Below are positions 1 to 5,057 of a DNA stretch of 5,057 nucleotides, piece by piece; the stretch's first letter is position 1; each line of letters starts with the position of its first letter. The DNA lies in assembly GCA_011523155.1 (NCBI GenBank), contig WTHL01000291.1, forward strand, positions 1 to 5,057. The letters run 5' to 3'. Origin of the DNA: Synechococcus sp. PL34863bin_39. Its GTDB lineage: Bacteria > Cyanobacteriota > Cyanobacteriia > PCC-6307 > Cyanobiaceae. Position numbers and translations under genes: made by a program. The notes below the pieces were generated by a model. It was not told where the DNA came from. It was given only the letters and a program-made list of their open reading frames with translations, and searched no databases.

Positions 1-20
1 GGGCTGACCCCTCCATCGGT

Positions 21-770
21 TCAAAACGTGGTGGCGCAGGCGATCCGGGAGCCGACACAGACGTCTGAGCTCAATCCCTGGGACAACTCATCACGTCTCT
101 GATCCCGAAGTCGACGCAGCTCCTCAAGATTGAGGTCGTAGAAGGAACGCAGACGGGAGTATTTCTTCACGGGCTGGCCATAAAAGCTGCGGCCGGAGAG
201 GGTCGGGAACGACGCCCACTCCGGAGCCAGCTTCGCGGTAAGCAGCGGGGTGAGCGTGCCGGCATCGGTGAGGCCAAGGGCCTTGCGGCGTTGGATCAGG
301 AACAGAGCTCCCTGATCCTGGGCTTCCGGGCCAAAGCCCACCACACCGATGCTGCGCTGCACCAGGTTCCAGGTGAACGGCATGAACTGGTAAGCGCCAG
401 CTGCAGCGCTGGCGTAGCGGGAGCTGTAGATCACCCGGTCAGGGTGGCGATCCAGGCTGGACATCAGACCACCACCGAACATGACGCGATAGCCGACGTC
501 CGCCCCACCTTTCCAGGTGCCCTCGGCGAATCGGATCGTGTTGAGCAACGCGCGACGCTCGGGGGTGATCACGTAGGGGATAGCTCGTGTCGGCACCGCA
601 CTTGGTGCGCTGAGCAGCTGTGCACGAGACGAGGGGGGCAGCAGACTGGCTGCAGCAGGAGCCGAAAGACAAGAGGCTGTTAATGATCCGACGACGACGG
701 TCGCTGCTAGAGCCGGGCAACCGATCAGTTCGTGGATAGCCATAAAAAGCGTTCGAAGTACAGATCCCAA
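21..770 (-). CDS. Secreted lambda-type lysozyme / muramidase (GH104-like)
   Basis: Predicted to cleave the MurNAc-GlcNAc bond of peptidoglycan; lambda lysozyme does this as a lytic transglycosylase. In the 249-residue reading the catalytic domain spans about residues 70-215. It carries FAEGT, with E83 matching the catalytic Glu of lambda lysozyme (WSEGT there), then GYRVMFGGG (93-101), RHP (108-110), AGAYQF (124-129), W134, a QD pair (151-152) and EWASFP (184-189), all in the order seen in lambda lysozyme. Residues 1-41 look like a Sec signal peptide with a hydrophobic core and an Ala-rich end, so it should act outside the cytoplasmic membrane. A basic/acidic helix (215-230) and a tail with two cysteines (C238, C245) follow. 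The start is uncertain: TTG at 770 gives an Arg in the n-region; ATG at 743 (240 residues) lacks a positive charge there. Neither has a clear Shine-Dalgarno. No holin, spanin or other phage gene is nearby, so a host cell-wall role is likely (inference). Confidence 0.83.
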   Translation of the reverse strand: MGSVLRTLFMAIHELIGCPALAATVVVGSLTASCLSAPAAASLLPPSSRAQLLSAPSAVPTRAIPYVITPERRALLNTIRFAEGTWKGGADVGYRVMFGGGLMSSLDRHPDRVIYSSRYASAAAGAYQFMPFTWNLVQRSIGVVGFGPEAQDQGALFLIQRRKALGLTDAGTLTPLLTAKLAPEWASFPTLSGRSFYGQPVKKYSRLRSFYDLNLEELRRLRDQRRDELSQGLSSDVCVGSRIACATTF

Positions 771-997
771 CAGGGACAGAGACTCGGTGAACCAGAAGCG
801 GATGGTTGATTGAGCCGAAGGAATATTTTTCCTTTCCGGTGACTTTGTCGAACAAATCCATCAAATCAATAGGTATATATGCCAGTCCACGAATCGTCTT
901 GCTGTCATCAAGTCGGCGCAATTTCAGGTGCTCAGAGACATCCAGACACAAATTGCAGGCTTTGATACACAATTTTTCTTGTCGAGAGGAAATCTGA
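771..997. other. AT-rich intergenic region between lysozyme and glycosyltransferase
   Basis: No convincing gene is seen in this stretch. Its middle (821-900) is about 37% G+C, well below the flanking genes, and it lies directly upstream of the minus-strand lysozyme. It is therefore the likely site of that gene's promoter. A weak minus-strand pair, TTCGAC (852-847) and AAATAT (828-823) with an 18-base spacer, is a possible promoter but only a poor match to consensus. No T-run terminator follows the glycosyltransferase stop at 998, so read-through from that gene into the lysozyme cannot be excluded. An open frame covering 439-1011 on the minus strand crosses this region, but its second half is the lysozyme in another frame. 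Confidence 0.55.
818..834. repeat. Perfect 6-bp inverted repeat upstream of the lysozyme gene
   Basis: AAGGAA (818-823) and TTCCTT (829-834) are exact reverse complements separated by five bases (TATTT). The element lies 48 bases upstream of the TTG start at 770, inside the AT-rich interval. It could be an operator half-site pair or a small 5' leader hairpin, but six base pairs can occur by chance. It also overlaps the weak -10-like AAATAT noted for this region. Confidence 0.3.
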
Positions 998-2074
998 TCA
1001 GCCGGCAGCAAAGGCGATCAGGGCCCGGGCCGCCTGATCAGCACCATGCGCAGGAGATGACGCATGCGTGGGCGGGACCAACGGCAGATCCAATTGCCAG
1101 TCACCACACAGCAACTGATCACGGCTGAGGAGCCGGGATGATCCAAGGCGAGCGAGACCACGCATCAGAGCCTCGGCCTCCGCGAAATCACGGCGCTCCA
1201 CCACATGGAGACCCACGGAGAAGGAGAGCGCCTCACAGAAGGTGCTGAAGCCGGGCTTGCCGAGATGACGTCGGCAGAACGGAAACACATCCAGAGGACG
1301 CACACCGTCCGGAAGCAGCGTCAGGTTGGGCAACGCCCTGAGAGCCTCCAGCTCAAGGCTGTCAGCGGGAGGCGCCATCACGAAGTGCTGCTCAGGCCAT
1401 TCGGAGAAGAGCTGAGGGTTGAGGCTCAGCCCGAGTCCGCCGAAACCCACCTGCACCAGAGTTCCGGCCGCCATGAGTTGATCCCGCAACGCAGGCTCGA
1501 GTGGCCGTGGTTCACCGCAGACCAGCCCAAGCCGTTGCTCCGGCAGGTCCCAGTTCATGGCCAGATCGAACGGACAACGCAACAGGAGCTGGCCGCGGCG
1601 GTAGGCCTGATGGGCGGCCTCCGCATGGTTCTGGAAAGCATCGCCATACGGAACGTAGATGTCATCCCAGCCGAAGTTGCTCATCCACACCAGGGGTGCC
1701 CGCAGCCGTCCGGCCAGATCGGCGGCGGCGGGTGGGATGTCTCCGAGAACGATCACCGGCTGGCCCTGAGCTTCAATCCAGGCCGCTTCCTGCTCGATCT
1801 GGTCCGGCAGCTGCCGCTGCAGCTCCTTGAGAGCAGTGAGTGTTGCTGCAACATCCACTCCCAGGGCGTCCGCCTGAACCGTTCCCACATCCCAGCGGCA
1901 ACTGCGAACACCGATCGTTGCCGTGCTGAGCAGCAGGCGAAGGAACGCTTTTGGCGCCTGGGAGCTCAGCACCAGCTCCCAGTCAGGCCGCAAGCGACGG
2001 AGCTGCTGCAACACGGCCGCATCACGGGCCGCATGACCGAATCCATGACTGCTGCTGCAGACATAGATCAGCAC
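998..2074 (-). CDS. GT-B-type glycosyltransferase (MurG / L-arabinokinase N-domain-like)
   Basis: A 358-residue soluble protein with the GT-B two-Rossmann plan. The N-terminal half opens with a hydrophobic strand and the glycine/histidine loop SHGFGHAAR (9-17), as in MurG-like transferases and the N-terminal domain of plant L-arabinokinase. The C-terminal half has a Gly-rich loop (QVGFGGLG, 208-215) and the donor-site region LPDGVRPLDVFPF (254-266), followed by KPGFSTFCEAL (273-283) and an acidic ERRDFAEAEAL stretch (293-303). This is the usual arrangement for nucleotide-sugar binding. No signal peptide or membrane segment is seen. The donor and acceptor cannot be read from the sequence. The GTG start is well supported by an AGGAGG seven bases upstream. 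The first seven bases overlap the end of the phosphoesterase gene, which suggests co-translation and possibly a shared pathway. It could be a non-catalytic homologue. The family-level call is firm; the specific function is unknown. Confidence 0.8.
   Translation of the reverse strand: MLIYVCSSSHGFGHAARDAAVLQQLRRLRPDWELVLSSQAPKAFLRLLLSTATIGVRSCRWDVGTVQADALGVDVAATLTALKELQRQLPDQIEQEAAWIEAQGQPVIVLGDIPPAAADLAGRLRAPLVWMSNFGWDDIYVPYGDAFQNHAEAAHQAYRRGQLLLRCPFDLAMNWDLPEQRLGLVCGEPRPLEPALRDQLMAAGTLVQVGFGGLGLSLNPQLFSEWPEQHFVMAPPADSLELEALRALPNLTLLPDGVRPLDVFPFCRRHLGKPGFSTFCEALSFSVGLHVVERRDFAEAEALMRGLARLGSSRLLSRDQLLCGDWQLDLPLVPPTHASSPAHGADQAARALIAFAAG
1016..1039. repeat. 7-bp inverted repeat near the 3' end of the glycosyltransferase gene
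   Basis: GATCAGG (1016-1022) pairs with CCTGATC (1033-1039) around a ten-base loop that itself contains the palindrome GCCCGGGC (1023-1030). It lies inside the coding sequence, 16 bases before the stop codon on the minus strand. No U-tract follows in the transcript direction, so it is not a typical intrinsic terminator. It could still form a hairpin near the message end, or be a chance result of the codons there. Confidence 0.3.
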
Positions 2075-2916
2075 GCCAGCGCCTCCTGCACGGGGAGCTC
2101 CTCAACATGCAGAAGCTGGGCGTCCGGGGTGTACCAGCGGTGACTGAGATGGGTGAGCGACGCACCCTGGAATTCCGCCCAGGAGACATGCAGCAGCTCA
2201 CGTCCGCCGGCATCACGCCCACTGCGGGGGACGCAGGCAGCATTGAGAAACGCGGTTCCATGCCGATCCCGCAAAAGGCTGCGGCGGAGGGCCTTCGAAC
2301 GCTTCAACTGGTGGTGCATATGGCCGAAGACAACCAGATCCGGGCGACGTCGGTGAGCCATCCGATCCAGGGCGAGAGCGAGATCCTGATCGCCCCAGTC
2401 CACGGCCGGCGGCTTCCAGTCGCGCCCGCAGGGGCTGTTGGCATCTGAACCGAGGCCACTGGGGCCGCAGTGGGCCATCACGATCAGCGGTTGGTCCGCT
2501 GGAACAGCAGCGGCGGCAGCAACGATGCGGTCGGCGGACTGCTCCAGGGTGATCGGGCCATAGACCGCCTTCACCGCAGGGGAAAGGTGAAAGCCTCCGC
2601 CGGAACTGCCAGGCCGTCCTCCCACCAGACCGATGGCGGGCTGGTGCCAATGCCGCTGCGTCCAGCCGCAATGGGTCTCCCCCAGCAGAGCCAGCTGCTG
2701 GCGAAGGATTCCTCCGCTGCGATCCCGACCCAGGTCGTGATTGCCGAGAATCACCGCCAGTGGGTAGGGAAGCGAAGCGATCCTCCGGGTCAGCCGCAGG
2801 TCTCCATCACTCAGATCCCCGACAAACAGCACCGCATCAGGCTGGAGTCGGGCCAGAAGCTCCTCATCCGAGGTGCCCCAGGCTCCGTGGAGGTCACCGG
2901 CGATCGCAACGCGCAG
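2068..2916 (-). CDS. Calcineurin-like metallophosphoesterase (cyanobacterial/plant TIGR04168-like)
   Basis: Predicted binuclear-metal phosphoesterase, substrate unknown. Numbering from a CTG at 2916 (282 residues), the five family motifs are all present: GDLHG (7-11), GDLSDGD (33-39), GNHD (58-61), MAHCGPSG (147-154) and GHMHH (198-202). No signal peptide or membrane segment is evident. Key oddity: the first motif, carrying the D8/H10 metal ligands, lies upstream of the first standard start codon (GTG at 2832, giving 254 residues). Between the in-frame TAG at 2937-2935 and that GTG there is no ATG, GTG or TTG. I therefore extended the gene to a CTG at 2916; CTG at 2925 is the alternative, and the true start is unproven. 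The stop overlaps the glycosyltransferase start by seven bases, so the two probably form an operon. The TIGR04168 placement is from memory of the family. PdeM, the ligase-associated phosphoesterase, is less likely given the separate location and opposite strand to the exonuclease. Confidence 0.82.
   Translation of the reverse strand: MRVAIAGDLHGAWGTSDEELLARLQPDAVLFVGDLSDGDLRLTRRIASLPYPLAVILGNHDLGRDRSGGILRQQLALLGETHCGWTQRHWHQPAIGLVGGRPGSSGGGFHLSPAVKAVYGPITLEQSADRIVAAAAAVPADQPLIVMAHCGPSGLGSDANSPCGRDWKPPAVDWGDQDLALALDRMAHRRRPDLVVFGHMHHQLKRSKALRRSLLRDRHGTAFLNAACVPRSGRDAGGRELLHVSWAEFQGASLTHLSHRWYTPDAQLLHVEELPVQEALAC
2082..2087 (-). promoter_or_regulatory. Strong Shine-Dalgarno (AGGAGG) for the glycosyltransferase
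   Basis: On the minus strand AGGAGG sits exactly seven bases before the GTG at 2074. It is the only strong ribosome-binding site I see at any gene start in the window. It lies inside the last codons of the phosphoesterase gene and fixes the GTG as the glycosyltransferase start. With the seven-base gene overlap it points to translational coupling or reinitiation. Confidence 0.8.
2900..2907. repeat. HIP1-type octamer GCGATCGC
   Basis: A perfect GCGATCGC palindrome. This octamer (HIP1) is strongly over-represented in many cyanobacterial genomes. Here it falls in the codons for the first metal-binding strand of the phosphoesterase. It is the only copy I see in the window, so it is a weak taxonomic hint and not evidence of function. 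Confidence 0.5.
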
Positions 2917-2931
2917 AACCGACAGAACCGA
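2914..2931. repeat. 9-bp perfect tandem duplication at the divergent nadA/phosphoesterase starts
   Basis: CAGAACCGA occurs twice head to tail (2914-2922 and 2923-2931). The last base of the second copy is the A of an in-frame ATG for nadA at 2931. On the opposite strand the repeat reads as codons Ser-Val-Leu twice, just before the [10 protein letters not shown] strand of the phosphoesterase. The duplication keeps frame and each copy supplies one of the two candidate CTG starts (2925 and 2916). Confidence 0.7.
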
Positions 2932-2969
2932 TGCCTAGGCTGGTGCCATCCTGCCCCGGCCTGGTTCCG

Positions 2970-3902
2970 ATGAGCGCTGACGACGCCCTGGTGGCGGCGA
3001 TCGAACGATTGAAGCGTGATCGCAACGCCATCGTTCTGGCGCACTACTACCAGGAACCCGAGATCCAGGACATCGCCGACTTCATCGGGGATTCGCTGGA
3101 ACTCTCCCGCCAGGCCGCCAGCACCGACGCCGATGTGATCGCGTTCTGCGGCGTCCATTTCATGGCGGAGACCGCCAAGATCCTGAGCCCTCAGAAAACG
3201 GTGGTGCTGCCGGATCTCGATGCAGGCTGCTCCCTGGCCGATGACTGTCCGGCCGATGCATTCGCCGACTTCCGCGCGAAGCATCCCGACCATGTGGTGG
3301 TCAGCTACATCAATTGCACGGCGGCGGTGAAGGCCCAGAGCGACCTGATCTGCACCAGCAGCAATGCGGTGGATCTGGTGCGTCAGTTACCCGAGGATCA
3401 GCCGATCCTGTTTGCGCCGGATCGCAACCTCGGCCGCTGGGTGCAACGGCAGAGCGGCCGGGATCTGACCCTGTGGCCTGGCCGCTGCACGGTGCATGAG
3501 GCCTTCAGTGAAGAAGCCCTGTTGCAGCTGAAACTGGAGCATCCGGATGCTGAGGTGATCGCGCACCCGGAGTGCGAGGAAAACCTGCTGGACCTGGCGG
3601 ACTTCATCGGTTCAACCAGCAAGTTGCTCGATTACACGGAATCGAGCTCGGCCAACAGCTTCATCGTGCTGACCGAGCCGGGAATCCTGCACCAGATGCA
3701 GCAACGCGTTCCCCACAAGACCCTGCTGGATGTGCCGGGGATCGATGGCTGCAGCTGCAATGCCTGCCCCCACATGCGACTGAACACACTGGAGAAGCTG
3801 CGCGACTGTCTCGACACCCTGCAACCGGCGATCGAGCTGGAGGAATCCATGCGCGTTCGGGCCCTGGCACCGATCGAGCGGATGCTGGCGATGAGCCGCT
3901 GA
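2970..3902 (+). CDS. nadA: Quinolinate synthase A (4Fe-4S), NAD de novo biosynthesis
   Basis: Condenses iminoaspartate (from NadB) with dihydroxyacetone phosphate to quinolinate, the step before NadC; cytosolic and oxygen-sensitive. In the 310-residue reading the family signatures are clear: [24 protein letters not shown] (in 24-47), [11 protein letters not shown] (64-74), [14 protein letters not shown] (81-94), NCTAAVKA (115-122), TSSNAV (129-134), GRCTVHEAF (171-179), HPEC (199-202), GSTSKLL (214-220) and CSCNACPHM (261-269). By comparison with E. coli NadA (C113, C200, C297) the cluster ligands should be C87, C173 and C266. All are present, so the enzyme looks intact and full length. The start is ambiguous: ATG at 2970 fits the usual domain start, while ATG at 2931 adds 13 residues rich in Pro and hydrophobics. 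Neither has a clear Shine-Dalgarno. It diverges from the phosphoesterase with at most about 50 bases between them, and converges with a small gene six bases past its stop. No nadB or nadC is in the window. Confidence 0.96.
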   Translation: MSADDALVAAIERLKRDRNAIVLAHYYQEPEIQDIADFIGDSLELSRQAASTDADVIAFCGVHFMAETAKILSPQKTVVLPDLDAGCSLADDCPADAFADFRAKHPDHVVVSYINCTAAVKAQSDLICTSSNAVDLVRQLPEDQPILFAPDRNLGRWVQRQSGRDLTLWPGRCTVHEAFSEEALLQLKLEHPDAEVIAHPECEENLLDLADFIGSTSKLLDYTESSSANSFIVLTEPGILHQMQQRVPHKTLLDVPGIDGCSCNACPHMRLNTLEKLRDCLDTLQPAIELEESMRVRALAPIERMLAMSR

Positions 3903-3908
3903 CGGGGT

Positions 3909-4058
3909 TCAGTCCTCGTCGTAGCCGTCGTCATAGACGTCGTTGAATCGCTCCACCCCCGCTTCGCGGAATTGAAAGTGCTGGGGGGAAGGAGCTGGTT
4001 TGCGTTCCCCCACCCGAGCCCAGGGTTCGCGAAAATCGGTGTCGTCTTCGGAATGCAC
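3909..4058 (-). CDS. Small hypothetical protein with acidic C-terminal tail
   Basis: I do not recognise the family. Starting at GTG 4058 the product is 49 residues: an acidic N-terminus (EDDTDF), a middle REPWARVGERKPAPSPQHF with a Pro-rich turn, then a short charged segment and a strongly acidic end (NDVYDDGYDED). It looks soluble, with no signal peptide or membrane segment. Support for coding is indirect. The stop falls six bases past the convergent nadA stop, the composition looks protein-like, and without it there would be a gap of about 195 bases in a very compact region. The frame stays open upstream to 4292, but that part overlaps the exonuclease gene and is probably a shadow. GTG at 4109 (66 residues) is an alternative start that would overlap the exonuclease start. 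There is no clear Shine-Dalgarno. It could also be non-coding sequence that happens to be open. Confidence 0.5.
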   Translation of the reverse strand: MHSEDDTDFREPWARVGERKPAPSPQHFQFREAGVERFNDVYDDGYDED

Positions 4059-4097
4059 GCTGCCGGGACCGTCTGATCGAATGCTGACAGTCCGACC

Positions 4098-5057
4098 GTG
4101 ATTGAACACACCCCCCAGGGCCTGTACTGCCGCGCCGCCGATGCCTGGATCGATCCATGGCGACCGGTGCCTCGGGCGCTGATCACCCATGCCCACGCCG
4201 ACCATGCCCGGGCCGGGTCGGGCGAATACTGGGCCATTGACCTCAGCGAAGGCGTGCTGCGGCAACGTCTGGGGCAGGAGATTCAGCTCCATCCGGTCCG
4301 CTACGGGGAGGAGTTCTGGCTAGGCCAGTGCAAGGTGTCGTTCCACAGCGCCGGTCACGTGCTCGGATCCGCCCAGATCCGACTGGAAGCCGATGGGGAG
4401 GTCTGGGTGATCAGCGGTGATTACAAGCGCGATCACGACCCCAGTTGTGATGCGTTTGAACCGGTGCCCTGCGATGTGCTGATCACGGAAGCAACCTTCG
4501 GACTGCCGATCTACCGCTGGCAGACGGGGGCGGATGTCGCCCGGGAGATCCGCGATTGGTGGCAGGGGGACCGCAACCGACCATCGCTGCTGTTCTGCTA
4601 CGCCTTCGGCAAGGCCCAGCGCCTGCTGTCGGAGCTGCGGGCGATCGGCGTGGAGGAGGAGGTCCTGCTCCATGGCGCCGTTGAAACCATCACCCGGCAT
4701 TACCGGGAGGCCGGTGTACCGATGACGCCGAGCCGACCTGTGAGTGAACTGCCGCGCAAGGACTCCCTGGCGGGACGGCTGGTGCTGGCGCCGCCGTCAG
4801 CCCATCGCTCCAGCTGGATGCGCCGGTTCAAGACACCGCAGACGGCCTTTGCCTCCGGATGGATGGCGGTGCGTGGTGCCCGACGACGGCGCGGCTATGA
4901 GCGGGGTTTTGTGCTCAGCGACCATGCCGACTGGCCCGGCCTGATCCGAACCATTCGCGAGTCGGGCGCCAGAAAGGTGTTCGTCACCCACGGCCAGAGC
5001 GAAGTGCTCGCCCGCTATCTGCGCGAGACCGAAGGAATCGACGCCGAACCCCTGGAC
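4098..5057 (+). CDS. DNA-ligase-associated exonuclease, metallo-beta-lactamase fold (3' end outside window)
   Basis: A 320-codon open frame running off the window end, starting at GTG 4098. The only in-frame codons upstream back to the TGA at 4074 offer no other start. It is a beta-CASP-like member of the metallo-beta-lactamase superfamily, of the group annotated as ligase-associated DNA exonuclease. Visible zinc-site and family motifs are HAHADH (31-36), SAGHVLGSAQI (84-94), SGDYKRD (106-112), ITEATFG (129-135), LSDHADW (273-279) and VTHGQSE (296-302). These match the HxHxDH, second His, Asp and C-terminal His motifs of the fold, so the active site looks intact. Known relatives run about 330-340 residues, so only the last few residues are missing. 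They are usually followed by an ATP-dependent DNA ligase and an Lhr-type helicase and act in DNA repair; those genes should lie just downstream if the layout holds. No Shine-Dalgarno precedes the GTG. It diverges from the small gene ending at 3909, leaving about 39 bases between the starts. Confidence 0.88.
   Translation, partial: MIEHTPQGLYCRAADAWIDPWRPVPRALITHAHADHARAGSGEYWAIDLSEGVLRQRLGQEIQLHPVRYGEEFWLGQCKVSFHSAGHVLGSAQIRLEADGEVWVISGDYKRDHDPSCDAFEPVPCDVLITEATFGLPIYRWQTGADVAREIRDWWQGDRNRPSLLFCYAFGKAQRLLSELRAIGVEEEVLLHGAVETITRHYREAGVPMTPSRPVSELPRKDSLAGRLVLAPPSAHRSSWMRRFKTPQTAFASGWMAVRGARRRRGYERGFVLSDHADWPGLIRTIRESGARKVFVTHGQSEVLARYLRETEGIDAEPLD

Noticed and set aside
439..1011. 190-residue minus-strand open frame spanning the intergenic region and the lysozyme
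   Set aside because: Its second half is the lysozyme gene read out of frame (Ser/Arg-rich), and its first half shows no domain or export signal. The first ninety or so residues are not absurd as protein, so conservation would be the test, but I see no support for it.
1205..2143. 312-residue plus-strand open frame opposite the glycosyltransferase
   Set aside because: It lies almost wholly antisense to a gene with clear GT-B motifs and an excellent Shine-Dalgarno. The product is Gln/His/Arg-rich without recognisable motifs, as expected for an antisense shadow in G+C-rich DNA.
2889..2894. GGAGGT as a Shine-Dalgarno for nadA
   Set aside because: It lies 36 bases before the 2931 ATG and 75 before the 2970 ATG, too far to act as a ribosome-binding site for either.
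2068..2916. Phosphoesterase as PdeM of the ligase-associated repair cassette
   Set aside because: It is on the opposite strand, separated from the exonuclease by nadA, and coupled to a glycosyltransferase. Its motifs fit the general calcineurin-like fold, and nothing specific points to PdeM.
2760..2930. Upstream extension of the nadA frame to an ATG at 2760 (380 residues)
   Set aside because: The added residues are antisense to the phosphoesterase active-site region and do not resemble NadA, which normally begins near the 2970 start.
3572..4237. Several open frames overlapping the 3' part of nadA on both strands
   Set aside because: All are out-of-frame readings of nadA or the exonuclease with Ser/Arg/Pro-rich composition and no motifs.
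4059..4292. Upstream extension of the small minus-strand gene to 127 residues
   Set aside because: It would overlap the first 65 codons of the exonuclease, including its HAHADH motif. The Gly/Pro-rich product looks like an antisense shadow.
1..5057. CRISPR array, tRNA, insertion sequence or riboswitch
   Set aside because: No regularly spaced repeats, cloverleaf-like segment, transposase motif or recognisable riboswitch core was seen on either strand.

Overview
The window reads as a stretch of chromosome from a G+C-rich unicellular cyanobacterium, most likely the marine or freshwater Synechococcus/Cyanobium group. This rests on the compact gene packing, the style of the quinolinate synthase (NadA), the phosphoesterase type and a single HIP1-like octamer GCGATCGC at 2900-2907. 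The assignment is inference from gene content, since no marker gene is present. I see no tRNA, rRNA, CRISPR array, insertion sequence or phage module.

Layout, left to right. (1) Minus strand, 21-770: a secreted lambda-type lysozyme (GH104-like muramidase). (2) 771-997: a comparatively AT-rich intergenic stretch with a small inverted repeat, probably holding the lysozyme promoter. (3) Minus strand, 998-2074: a MurG/L-arabinokinase-like GT-B glycosyltransferase of unknown substrate, with a strong Shine-Dalgarno before a GTG start. It overlaps by 7 bases the gene before it. (4) Minus strand, 2068 to about 2916: a calcineurin-like metallophosphoesterase. Genes 3 and 4 look like a translationally coupled pair. 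(5) Plus strand, 2970 (or 2931) to 3902: nadA, divergent from the phosphoesterase with almost no room between the two. (6) Minus strand, 3909-4058: a small acidic-tailed hypothetical protein, convergent with nadA. (7) Plus strand, 4098 to the window edge: a metallo-beta-lactamase-fold, DNA-ligase-associated exonuclease, starting with GTG and cut off by the window end.

Functionally this is a mosaic of housekeeping and accessory enzymes rather than one pathway: NAD de novo synthesis (NadA), DNA repair (the exonuclease, normally paired with an ATP-dependent ligase and an Lhr-type helicase just downstream), peptidoglycan cleavage (lysozyme) and a phosphoesterase/glycosyltransferase couple of unknown role. 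I did not find a convincing new system. The points most worth checking are the phosphoesterase start (its first metal-binding motif lies upstream of every standard start codon), the 9-bp tandem duplication at the divergent nadA/phosphoesterase starts, the small acidic gene, and the chromosomal phage-type lysozyme without phage neighbours.
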